Shown here: one piece after another, positions 48,967 to 54,698 of the stretch
Position numbering within the stretch: position 1 is the first letter of the stretch
Layout of the letters: every line of letters begins with the position of its first letter
IMG/VR virus record: IMGVR_UViG_3300046714_000572
Coordinates: 1-54,698 of that record
Length of the DNA: 54,698 nucleotides
Reading direction: 5' to 3' (one strand)
Origin: a virus
The notes under the pieces: model-generated
Told to the model about the DNA's origin: nothing
The model's database searches: none
What the model saw: only the letters and a program-made list of their open reading frames with translations
Program-made: the position numbers and the translations under genes

Positions 48967-49162
48967 ATATATGAGGTCTGCTATACCCCATCATGCGCAA
49001 GGGCGTATTCCAGGGCACCTACCGGCCCTAACCCTTGTCCTCTAGCGGGTTAGCGCATTTCCTAACTTCGTAGTTACCTCCCACTCTTCTAGCAACCGTC
49101 GCAGGAATAGGAATCCTGATGGTTGATTCTCGGGCAACCCACCGAAATATCGGGTTTCTCTC

Positions 49163-49191
49163 TTGCCAACCTCGGGGCCGACCGATATACT
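49163..49191 (+). promoter_or_regulatory. Sigma70-type promoter for the accessory region
   Basis: TTGCCA (49163-49168), 17 bp, TATACT (49186-49191). A start near 49198 gives a leader of about 53 nt to the ATG at 49251. This is the main rightward promoter seen for the accessory genes. Confidence 0.7.
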
Positions 49192-49250
49192 GGGTTGTCA
49201 GCCTGAAACCCAGACCGCGAACCTACCCGAACCGACAAGGAAGCCAAGCC

Positions 49251-49382
49251 ATGAAGAACGCCCTCCAGACCCTGAGCCAAGCCAACCTCACCCCCGCCAG
49301 CCTGAAGCTCCTCGGCGCCGTCCCCTTCGTCGCCTTGGTCGCCTTCGTCGTCCTGAAGCTCGCGGAAGTCGTCCCGAGCTGA
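49251..49382 (+). CDS. Small membrane protein (43 aa)
   Basis: GACAAGGAAGCCAAGCC precedes the ATG, almost the same leader as for the gene at 49568. Residues 18-37 are one transmembrane helix (LLGAVPFVALVAFVVLKLA); the N-terminus is polar. It is the first gene after the strong promoter at 49163, so it is likely well expressed early. Function unknown. Confidence 0.6.
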   Translation: MKNALQTLSQANLTPASLKLLGAVPFVALVAFVVLKLAEVVPS

Positions 49383-49401
49383 TCAGGCGACCGCAGACCA
49401 C

Positions 49402-49476
49402 GAGCGGGGCCGGCTCGCGACTTGAGCCGGACGACCGACGGGCCGGATGGTCCAAGCTACCCGGCCGGCCCCGCTC
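49402..49476 (+). other. Long-armed inverted repeat: structured RNA element
   Basis: GAGCGGGGCCGG (49402-49413) is a perfect 12-bp complement of CCGGCCCCGCTC (49465-49476), enclosing about 50 nt that can form CGGCTC-7nt-GAGCCG. No T-tract follows, so a simple terminator is unlikely. It is not a tRNA: no T-arm or anticodon stem fits. Confidence 0.5.
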
Positions 49477-49567
49477 GCCTCAACCAACCCGACCGATCTA
49501 CCGATAATGTCCACGTTCTAGAAACCAGACTGCCCCGCCAAGGGCAAGAGAGACAAGGAAGCCAACC

Positions 49568-50500
49568 ATGAACCACGCACAAGTCGCGCACCGATGGGCG
49601 CAGCAGGACCCCAAGCGCACGAGCGGCAGGGGCTCGCGCATGTTCTACGAAGATGAGACGATCTACTCGCACGGTCGCCACTGGCCCATCGCGCGGTTCG
49701 TGAAGAACAAGCGCGGGCAGACGGCAGTAGTGGTGAACGTCCAGTCGCGATCGGTGAGCACGCGGCAGCATACCGGACACGTGCTGGATGCTCTGCGCGG
49801 GCTCGGCGTGCCTGTATTCGAGGTCCACTCGGACATTTCCTCGCACGTGCCCCCGGGGGAGGAAAAGGTCCTCAGCGACGCGCGCCACATGCTGAAGCTG
49901 GCGGGACTCGCCAACGCCACGGCGGCGCGCGCGAGGAAGGACTGGAACCGCGACCACTACGCCGCACAGTCTCTGGACCTATTCGAGCGCGCGCGAGCCT
50001 ACGCGCGCTTCTTCGGGTGCTCGTCCAAGCTCCGCCTCGGAGCCGACGCGCGCGCGGAGCTGGACAAGCTGGCGCTGAGGGAGAAGGCGATACGCAAGTC
50101 CGAGCTGAAGCGAGCCAAGGCGCGCGAGGCCGAGGCGCGGAGGCGCGACGCTGAGGACTTCGCGAGCTGGCGCGCTGGCACGCTGAACCAGTGCCCTAGC
50201 TCCTACATGGAGGACTCGCACGGTTCGGCGTACCTGAGAGTGAGCCTCGACGGTTCGGTAGTGAAGACCTCGCGAGGCGCCGAGGTGCCCCGCGACCACG
50301 CCGAACGCGCGGTGCGGTTCGTCCTCGCGGTGCGTGCCAATGGCTCGCCTTGGGTACGGAACGGACATACGCTGCACGTAGGAGTCTTCCAGGTGGATCG
50401 GATCGAGGCTACCGGAGCGGTCCGCGCGGGATGCCACTTCTTCACTTTCGAGCGGGTCGCGGAGCTGGCGAAGGCTCTGGGGATCGAGGTGACATCGTGA
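49568..50500 (+). CDS. Conserved-type phage protein of unknown function (310 aa)
   Basis: GACAAGGAAGCCAACC precedes the ATG. The N-terminal 80 residues contain MFYEDETIYSHGRHWPIARF and AVVVNVQSRSVSTRQHTGHV, a strand-rich module I have seen as a pattern in actinophage-type hypothetical proteins. The centre (about 150-205) is a very basic, Ala/Arg/Lys-rich coiled coil; the C-terminus has AYLRVSLDGSVVKTSRG and a further alpha/beta part. No catalytic motif is identified. First large gene of the accessory operon. Confidence 0.6.
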   Translation: MNHAQVAHRWAQQDPKRTSGRGSRMFYEDETIYSHGRHWPIARFVKNKRGQTAVVVNVQSRSVSTRQHTGHVLDALRGLGVPVFEVHSDISSHVPPGEEKVLSDARHMLKLAGLANATAARARKDWNRDHYAAQSLDLFERARAYARFFGCSSKLRLGADARAELDKLALREKAIRKSELKRAKAREAEARRRDAEDFASWRAGTLNQCPSSYMEDSHGSAYLRVSLDGSVVKTSRGAEVPRDHAERAVRFVLAVRANGSPWVRNGHTLHVGVFQVDRIEATGAVRAGCHFFTFERVAELAKALGIEVTS

Positions 50501-50865
50501 GCCTACTGGTATCCGAGGTGTTCGTGAACGCGGACAAGGGGTGCCAGTTTGGGGACTCCCCGCCCTACGAACCCTACACGCAGGATCGCGGGAGACTATT
50601 CCGCGACATGCAGAAGGAGTACGGTCGGTGCGTGTCTTCTCAGTACCTGGACAAGCCGGACGGGACCACGCAGCGGTGCGGGTGGGTCTTCTCCAAGCGA
50701 ATGGAGTACGAAGACTACAGGCCCTCGCGAGGCGGAGAGCGCTACTACACGCGGGAAGTGTGGGTGACCGTCCACACTGCCCCGGACGAGGTGAAGCGTA
50801 CGCGCCACATCGCGGACCTGGACTCTCCTGAGACTGCGGACGAGCCGTCGGAGGTGACCTCGTGA
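50497..50865 (+). CDS. Hypothetical protein (122 aa)
   Basis: The GTG overlaps the previous stop. It is Tyr/Arg/Glu-rich with two Cys residues (KGCQFGD, GRCVSSQ) and a third near RCGWVF, perhaps a metal site, then a beta stretch REVWVTVHTAPDEV. No family is recognised. Coupled by GTGA to the next gene. Confidence 0.55.
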   Translation: MSLLVSEVFVNADKGCQFGDSPPYEPYTQDRGRLFRDMQKEYGRCVSSQYLDKPDGTTQRCGWVFSKRMEYEDYRPSRGGERYYTREVWVTVHTAPDEVKRTRHIADLDSPETADEPSEVTS

Positions 50866-51323
50866 GGTGCACCGACGTGATAGCCTACGCCGTCGACTGC
50901 GAGCTAGTGTGCGCGGACTGCGCTAGCGACGCGGACAAGCGAGACGGATATCCCGTGTTCGCGGACTCCGAGGCAGACTCTCCGAACCACTGCCCGGGGT
51001 GTCGCGAGCTGATCCTCGAGGCTCTGACCTCGGACGGGATAGACTATGTCGCGGGGCGAATCCTGGACCACTTCGCGGACCCGAAGAACGGGAGCGTGGA
51101 CGTGCTCCGCGCTTGGGCGGAGGCCTTCGACGTGCGCGACGCCATCGCGGACGCGGTGCTCGCCTCGATCGAGGATCCGAACGCGGTGAAGCCGAACAAG
51201 CGCGCGCCTCCGCGCTCCGGCTTCGTCGAGCCCTCGCCGTTCGCGCTCCCGAAGGCGCCGGAGCGATGCTATGCGTGCCAGTCCCTAGACCACGCGGCGG
51301 AGGACTGCGGACGCGACGACTAG
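50862..51323 (+). CDS. Cys-rich hypothetical protein with putative zinc site (153 aa)
   Basis: The GTG follows CGGAGGTGACCTC and overlaps the previous stop. The first 50 residues contain CADC and CPGC pairs around PVFADSEADSPNHCPGC, a pattern common in small phage proteins that probably binds zinc. The rest is helical, ending in CYACQSLDHAAEDCG, a zinc-knuckle-like (CCHC) cluster. It may bind RNA or DNA. Function unproven. Confidence 0.55.
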   Translation: MRCTDVIAYAVDCELVCADCASDADKRDGYPVFADSEADSPNHCPGCRELILEALTSDGIDYVAGRILDHFADPKNGSVDVLRAWAEAFDVRDAIADAVLASIEDPNAVKPNKRAPPRSGFVEPSPFALPKAPERCYACQSLDHAAEDCGRDD

Positions 51324-51375
51324 AACAACGCGAGCGCTCCTCGCGCACTGGATGCGCGCGGGGAGGGCTTCCTTA

Positions 51376-51401
51376 GGGGTGCCGGTTGGCGCCGGCACCC
51401 C
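51376..51401 (+). terminator. GC hairpin before the beta-helix gene
   Basis: GGGGTGCCGG-TTGGCG-CCGGCACCCC, a 10-bp stem, in a 123-nt gap. No T-tract; likely an attenuator or mRNA-processing element. Confidence 0.5.
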
Positions 51402-51446
51402 ATCCCACAACTGGACGAAACAACTACTAGCACTGAGGACCTGCAC

Positions 51447-51932
51447 ATGTCGACGCTGAAGAAATACGAGCACACCAATCTGGACGGATCGAAGGCGACC
51501 ATATACCTAGGGGCCGGCGCGCGCATCGGGGCCGGCGCGAGCATCGGGGCCGGCGCGAGCATCGGGGACTACGCGCGCATCGGGGACTACGCGCGCATCG
51601 GGGCCGGCGCGCGCATCGGGGCCGGCGCGAGCATCGGGGCCGGCGCGAGCATCGGGGACTACGCGCGCATCGGGGACTACGCGCGCATCGGGGCCGGCGC
51701 GAGCATCGGGGCCGGGCAGTCTCTCCACGGAAGTACCGGGAGCTACTACTGGGATGTATACCTCGCGAAGGGCGGGATACCGTTCCTGCGCTTCGGATGC
51801 GAGGGCCATCCGCTCGCGAAGTGGACGGAGTCCTTCCAGAAGTCGAAATGTGCGGAGCACGACTGCGACGCGGCGTCAGACTTGCTGCGGGTGGTGAGGG
51901 CTGCGCGCGCGTTCCTGAAGGGACTGAAGTAG
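51447..51932 (+). CDS. Left-handed beta-helix (hexapeptide-repeat) protein (161 aa)
   Basis: GAGGACCTGCAC precedes the ATG, the same leader as at 11660. Residues 22-93 are 12 hexapeptides of the form G-x-x-A-(R/S)-I, with GAGARI, GAGASI and GDYARI units, the signature of left-handed beta-helices in acyl- or sialyl-transferases and some structural proteins. Residues 94-161 form a compact cap with WDVYLAKGGIPFLRFG and two Cys. No acetyltransferase His loop is visible, so an enzyme role is doubtful. It may be a structural or decoy protein. The repeat DNA is exactly duplicated (next entry). Confidence 0.75.
   Translation: MSTLKKYEHTNLDGSKATIYLGAGARIGAGASIGAGASIGDYARIGDYARIGAGARIGAGASIGAGASIGDYARIGDYARIGAGASIGAGQSLHGSTGSYYWDVYLAKGGIPFLRFGCEGHPLAKWTESFQKSKCAEHDCDAASDLLRVVRAARAFLKGLK
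51510..51689 (+). repeat. Exact 90-bp tandem duplication within the beta-helix gene
   Basis: Bases 51510-51599 and 51600-51689 are identical. Each contains five 18-bp units (one GGGGCCGGCGCGCGCATC, two GGGGCCGGCGCGAGCATC, two GGGGACTACGCGCGCATC). Exact identity over 90 bp means a recent expansion, likely by slippage or unequal recombination; it changes beta-helix length by 30 residues. Confidence 0.9.
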
Positions 51933-51944
51933 GGGACTCTCTAG

Positions 51945-52232
51945 GTGGACGCTATCCCTCCGCACCTCCGCGCTCGACTGGACGTGATCCTCGCGAGGCA
52001 CGCGAACAATCTAGCTACCCTCACCCTGATCATACGGGACCGCAACGCGCGAGCCTGCGCCCCGGACGTGCTGCGGGAGCGCATCGAGGCGCTCCGGCTG
52101 GAGGTGCGCAGGCTGAGCAGGGACTGGGAGCGCTTCCGCGCGGACGCGCTGGCGCTGGAGGACAAGGGGAAGATAGCGAAGGACTCATTCCGAGGACTTG
52201 AGATACCCGATACACTGCCGGAGGAACTGTGA
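51945..52232 (+). CDS. Helical hypothetical protein (95 aa)
   Basis: The GTG at 51945 follows GGGGACTCTCTAG weakly. The product is largely alpha-helical with Arg/Glu/Leu heptads from about residue 35 to 70 (VLRERIEALRLEVRRLSRDW), probably a coiled coil. It may be a partner of a neighbouring protein. Its stop overlaps the next GTG. Confidence 0.55.
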   Translation: MDAIPPHLRARLDVILARHANNLATLTLIIRDRNARACAPDVLRERIEALRLEVRRLSRDWERFRADALALEDKGKIAKDSFRGLEIPDTLPEEL

Positions 52233-52579
52233 GCATGGACGCGGACAAGCCGATCACGTACAGGGCGAGGGTGACACTGGTCGACGGGACCTCCCGTAGC
52301 TGGACGCTGCGCGCGTCGGACGAGTTCTGCGCTCGCGTATCCGCTTGGGTGAACCTCGTCGACTGCGGCGTGCTCCAGGTACGATCCATCGAGGTAACTC
52401 CCGAGCCGGACGCTCCGCACATGGACGCGGACTACTTCGACCGACGCTCGCTCGCGCTGCGCGACATGGTGGGCAGTCACTCGGTATATCGTGGCAGCCG
52501 CAGCATCCACAGAGTCATGTGGGCGCAGCTCAGGGAGCTGTACGTGGTGCCCGACTCTCTACTGGGGGAACTTCAGTGA
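52229..52579 (+). CDS. Hypothetical protein (116 aa)
   Basis: The GTG overlaps the previous stop; an ATG two codons later (52235) is the alternative. It has a beta-strand N-terminus (ITYRARVTLVDGTSRSWTLR), a helix with two Cys, and a helical C-terminus. No motif is recognised. Coupled to both neighbours. Confidence 0.55.
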   Translation: MSMDADKPITYRARVTLVDGTSRSWTLRASDEFCARVSAWVNLVDCGVLQVRSIEVTPEPDAPHMDADYFDRRSLALRDMVGSHSVYRGSRSIHRVMWAQLRELYVVPDSLLGELQ

Positions 52580-52779
52580 CGGACGCGCGCATAACGCACC
52601 TCGCGCGCTGGACGGACGCGCGGTACGTGCTACAGTCCCTCGGACTTGCGTCCGCTGACGGCAAGTCATGGGGATCGGTGAGAGTGCCCAACTCTGCGCT
52701 CACGGACGGCAGGCTGTGGGTGCGCTTCGTGGGTGGGCCGAGGGGCGGACAGACGCAGGGGTTCGTGGCCGATGGCTGA
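52576..52779 (+). CDS. Hypothetical protein (67 aa)
   Basis: GTG start at 52576 overlapping the previous TGA. A small protein with a helix, then SWGSVRVPNSALTDGRLWV and a Gly/Arg turn. The 3' end overlaps the start of the GGDEF gene by 8 nt, which may couple their translation. Confidence 0.5.
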   Translation: MTDARITHLARWTDARYVLQSLGLASADGKSWGSVRVPNSALTDGRLWVRFVGGPRGGQTQGFVADG

Positions 52780-53386
52780 TCTGTCTAGCGACGAGCACGA
52801 GCGCGCGCACGCGGAGCTGTCATTCGCCAGCGCGGATTCGACCGCCTACCGACGCTTCCTTGAGCGCCTCGCGCGGCTGCCCGAGGTCGAGCGCGAGGCG
52901 GAGCGCGCGGCGCGCGACGCGGAGGTGGACTCGCTCACCGGACTCTACAACCGGCGCGGACTGGTCCGCCGGACGCGCAGGCACGGCGGCGCGAGTTGGT
53001 TCGTGTTCTGCGACCTCGACGGCTTCAAGCGCGCGCAGGACGCGAACCCCGGCCACCACGCCTACGGCGACGACGTCCTGCGCGAGTTCGCGCACTTCCT
53101 GCGCGAGGGGACTCGCGGCGCGGACGTGACGCTGGCGCGCGAGGGCGGGGACGAGTTCGTGGTGCGCGTGGACAGCCGGGCAGGCGCCCGTCGGGTGCGC
53201 GACCTCGTGCGCGCGTGGCGCAGCGCCGACGGCGCGGTGAGCGCAAGCGCCGGGCTAGGCGCCGACGTGGACGCGGCAGACTGCGCCTGCCACCTGAACA
53301 AGGAAGACAGGCGGGCCGCGATGCTGCCGACATTTACGGCGGCGTGGTTCGAGCTGAGGAAGCAACTTCAACGGAGGATGTGGTAA
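52772..53386 (+). CDS. GGDEF-domain protein (putative diguanylate cyclase)
   Basis: The ATG at 52772 gives 204 residues. Residues 1-50 are a charged helical lead with no membrane segment. From residue 52 a GGDEF domain follows in full: VDSLTGLYNRRG, FCDLDGFKRAQD (metal-binding Asp81), GHHAYGDDVLREF (Asp100, guanine contact), AREGGDEFVV (signature at 125-129), SASAGLG and a C-terminal helix with NKEDRR. It would make c-di-GMP from two GTP if active as a dimer. Deviations: the usual Asn contacting guanine (FKxIND) is Gln89, and the RxxD inhibitory site (RGAD) is one residue further from GGDEF than usual. No sensor domain is attached. Confidence 0.85.
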   Translation: MADLSSDEHERAHAELSFASADSTAYRRFLERLARLPEVEREAERAARDAEVDSLTGLYNRRGLVRRTRRHGGASWFVFCDLDGFKRAQDANPGHHAYGDDVLREFAHFLREGTRGADVTLAREGGDEFVVRVDSRAGARRVRDLVRAWRSADGAVSASAGLGADVDAADCACHLNKEDRRAAMLPTFTAAWFELRKQLQRRMW

Positions 53387-53390
53387 CCCT

Positions 53391-53699
53391 ATGAACGACT
53401 GGCGTATGCTGCGCGTTGTGCTACTGTCCATCGTGGCCGGGCTCGTCCTGGCCGTGGCCGTCTCCTCCTGCGCCGCGCCCCCGCGCAGCGTCGTGACGCT
53501 GGGGACCTCGACCGAGGCCGACGTGCGCGCGGCCTTCCCGAGGGAGACCTTCTGCACGGTGCAGCGCCAGGACGGCACCGCGCTGCTGGTGGTGTTCTTG
53601 CGCCCGCGACCCGCTGCCCCTGGGGGCGGCAGCCTGAGCTACGTGCTGGACGCGCGGGGCGTGGTCGTGGCCCGCGGACCCATCGTCGTCCTGAATTGA
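53391..53699 (+). CDS. Small lipoprotein, BamE/SmpA-like (102 aa)
   Basis: GGATGTGGTAACCCT precedes the ATG, five bases after the GGDEF stop. The signal sequence (MRMLRVVLL-like; residues 6-26) ends in VAVSSC, a lipobox (Cys27). The rest, LGTSTEADVRAAFP and DGTALLVVFL, resembles the two-helix/three-strand BamE or SmpA lipoprotein fold. As the partner of a GGDEF gene it might be an envelope effector, or an exclusion lipoprotein. Fold assignment is tentative. Confidence 0.65.
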   Translation: MNDWRMLRVVLLSIVAGLVLAVAVSSCAAPPRSVVTLGTSTEADVRAAFPRETFCTVQRQDGTALLVVFLRPRPAAPGGGSLSYVLDARGVVVARGPIVVLN

Positions 53700-53700
53700 C

Positions 53701-53728
53701 TTGACTGTCGGACCGGACGCTGTACAAT
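53701..53728 (+). promoter_or_regulatory. Near-consensus promoter downstream of the lipoprotein gene
   Basis: TTGACT (53701-53706), 16 bp, TACAAT (53723-53728). A second TTGACT overlaps it five bases upstream and the lipoprotein stop codon. It starts a new unit that includes the genes from 53787 onward. Confidence 0.75.
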
Positions 53729-53786
53729 GCTGGCGCGAGACTGATCGACTTCTGACTGGACTACCGGACGAAGGGACTGCACTCCT

Positions 53787-54107
53787 ATGCTGGGAATTTT
53801 CGGAGGGATGGAGCGCTGGCTGCGCGAGCGACTGTCGCGCGGGACGAGCGCAGACGCCGGCCAGGTCGGCGCGATGGCGCAGGCGAGCCGGCGCGGGGTG
53901 CAGATGCCCTCGCGCGAGGTGCAGCACGCGGCGCCGCCGACGCGGCGCGACGCGATGCGCCTGAGCATGGACGAGTTCGTCGTCAAGCGCAAGCTCGGAC
54001 CGAGCCACTTCACGCGACGCCAGACACCGGGCACGCGCTCGCGGCGGGTGTCGATGCTGAGCAAGGCCGAGCGCGCGATCGCGCGGGCGCGGGGATGGAT
54101 CTGGTGA
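53787..54107 (+). CDS. Basic hypothetical protein (106 aa)
   Basis: The ATG at 53787 is about 52 nt after the expected transcript start. The first 20 residues include an amphipathic helix (MLGIFGGMERWLRERLS); the rest is Arg/Ser/Gln-rich with low complexity, probably disordered until about residue 85. No motif is recognised. Coupled by GTGA to the next gene. Confidence 0.5.
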   Translation: MLGIFGGMERWLRERLSRGTSADAGQVGAMAQASRRGVQMPSREVQHAAPPTRRDAMRLSMDEFVVKRKLGPSHFTRRQTPGTRSRRVSMLSKAERAIARARGWIW

Positions 54108-54208
54108 GCAAGAAGCGCCGCAAGTACGTGAACGGCCGGCTGCTGCCGATGAGGCTCCGCAGCGGCTCGGCCGCCCGCAGGCGCAGGGCTCGGAGGCTCT
54201 GGCAGTGA
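54104..54208 (+). CDS. Tiny, very basic peptide (34 aa)
   Basis: GTG overlapping the previous TGA; the peptide contains about 14 Arg/Lys residues (RLRSGSAARRRRARRLW). Its TGA overlaps the start of the UDG-like gene. A nucleic-acid-binding peptide or chance ORF; coupling favours a real gene. Confidence 0.4.
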   Translation: MSKKRRKYVNGRLLPMRLRSGSAARRRRARRLWQ

Positions 54209-54698
54209 CCGCTCGCCTCCTCTTCGTCGGCGAGGCCCCGACGCCCGCCACGATCAGCCACCCGCTGCACCCGGACTACTGCGACAGCGGACGCAGGCTG
54301 CTCGAGTACACGGGCTGGTCGCGAGAGGAGTTCCTGCGACTGTCGGACCGGACGAACCTCATCGGCCATCCCTTGCCGCTGCTCAGGAGCGGCGCGACGA
54401 TCTGGGACACGGGGGAGGCGAGGCGATCGGCCGATCGGGTGTGCAGGCCGGAGCACTACCACGTCGTGCTTCTCGGCCGCAAGGTGTCCGCGGCCTTCGG
54501 CGCGCCGACGAGCCAGGCCTTCTTCCAGTGGTGCCCGCGACTGACGAAGGAGATGACCCACTTCGGCAAGATCGCTATCTGCCCGCACCCGAGCGGTCGC
54601 AACCGCTGGTGGAACGACGCGCACAACAGAGACCAGGCGAGGAAGTTCTTCAACCGCCTCGCGACCGACGTCTGGACGCCTCAGTCGAGCCCGGCGAT
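54205..54698 (+). CDS. Uracil-DNA-glycosylase-like protein, 3'-truncated by the window edge
   Basis: The GTG at 54205 overlaps the previous stop; the frame is open to the window end. The N-terminal LLFVGEAPTPA matches the water-activating/phosphate-binding motif region of UDG-fold proteins (GxxPG-like VGEAP), and HPSGRNRWWND near residue 135 matches the C-terminal HPS motif of that superfamily. It may be a DNA repair glycosylase or a UDG-fold protein with another role. Sequence after residue 164 is not in the window. Confidence 0.65.
   Translation, partial: MTARLLFVGEAPTPATISHPLHPDYCDSGRRLLEYTGWSREEFLRLSDRTNLIGHPLPLLRSGATIWDTGEARRSADRVCRPEHYHVVLLGRKVSAAFGAPTSQAFFQWCPRLTKEMTHFGKIAICPHPSGRNRWWNDAHNRDQARKFFNRLATDVWTPQSSPA

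Larger units (their letters stand above)
48265..49162. other. Gene-free AT-richer control region, candidate replication origin
   Basis: No ORF with good coding features spans this 0.9-kb interval. It holds operator copies 4 and 5, a short hairpin near 48370, an 8-bp-arm TTGTAA palindrome, a DnaA-box match and 16-bp direct repeats, in sequence visibly richer in A/T than the rest of the window. A 12-codon ORF with GAAGGAACG upstream starts at about 48459 and is probably chance or a leader peptide. The combination suggests an origin and/or master control region. Confidence 0.5.

Noticed and set aside
49402-49476. Possible tRNA from the 12-bp-arm structure
   Set aside because: No T-arm with a TTC-type loop and no 5-bp anticodon stem fits; no tRNA was seen elsewhere by eye.
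51507-51860. Minus-strand ORF over the beta-helix repeats, and a possible CRISPR array
   Set aside because: The 18-bp units have no unique spacers and are in frame with a beta-helix protein. The antisense frame stays open only because of the repeat period.
1-54698. Circular join of the two window ends
   Set aside because: Joining the ends makes the UDG-like frame run about 229 bases into the first gene in another frame, with heavy overlap. This does not support a natural junction.

Overview
The window is about 54.7 kb of GC-rich double-stranded DNA phage genome, densely packed, with many genes joined by 1-4 nt stop/start overlaps (ATGA, GTGA). A 1331-residue tape measure protein, major tail protein, tail assembly chaperones and a tail-tip protein of the lambda J type indicate a siphovirus with a long non-contractile tail. 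Lipoprotein-type signal peptides, sigma70-like promoters and Shine-Dalgarno sites suggest a Gram-negative, high-GC bacterial host. No integrase, recognisable lysogeny repressor, tRNA or CRISPR array was seen. Both ends cut a gene, so the window is probably a slice of, or an arbitrarily opened, genome.

Layout. 1-18.0 kb (+ strand) is the DNA metabolism region: an HD phosphohydrolase, primase-polymerase/SF3 helicase, Cas4-like nuclease, SNF2 helicase, a single-strand-binding-like protein, family A DNA polymerase, dATP/dGTP diphosphohydrolase, RuvC-like resolvase, a metallophosphoesterase, two small helix-turn-helix proteins and several CxxC mini-proteins. It ends in three tiny membrane-type ORFs. 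At 18.02-18.16 kb lies a promoter-hairpin-terminator unit that looks like a small RNA. 18.16-20.43 kb (- strand) holds the portal and a small head/neck protein. From 20.49 kb the + strand carries the virion operon: protease/scaffold, decoration protein, lambda-E-type major capsid protein, connectors, tail genes, tape measure and tail tip, to 43.1 kb. 43.14-48.21 kb (- strand) is a packaging and envelope operon: small and large terminase subunits, membrane mini-proteins and a secreted HExxH protein. 48.2-49.25 kb is a gene-free, AT-richer control region with operator palindromes, a DnaA-box match and direct repeats. 49.25-54.7 kb (+ strand) is an accessory region with a hexapeptide-repeat beta-helix protein, a GGDEF (diguanylate cyclase) protein, a lipoprotein and a uracil-DNA-glycosylase-like protein.

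How it fits together. The replication and recombination genes form one rightward block served by several internal promoters. The structural and packaging genes are divided among three transcription units (virion +, portal -, terminase -), and a 15-bp palindrome family, CTGCC-N5-GGCAG, sits within or beside the promoters of all three. This implies that one regulator coordinates late genes. The most unusual content is the phage-borne GGDEF protein, the operator family, the 90-bp exact repeat expansion in the beta-helix gene, and several in-frame fused ORFs with an internal Shine-Dalgarno and start at a domain boundary. Everything here is read from sequence by eye; no database search was run.
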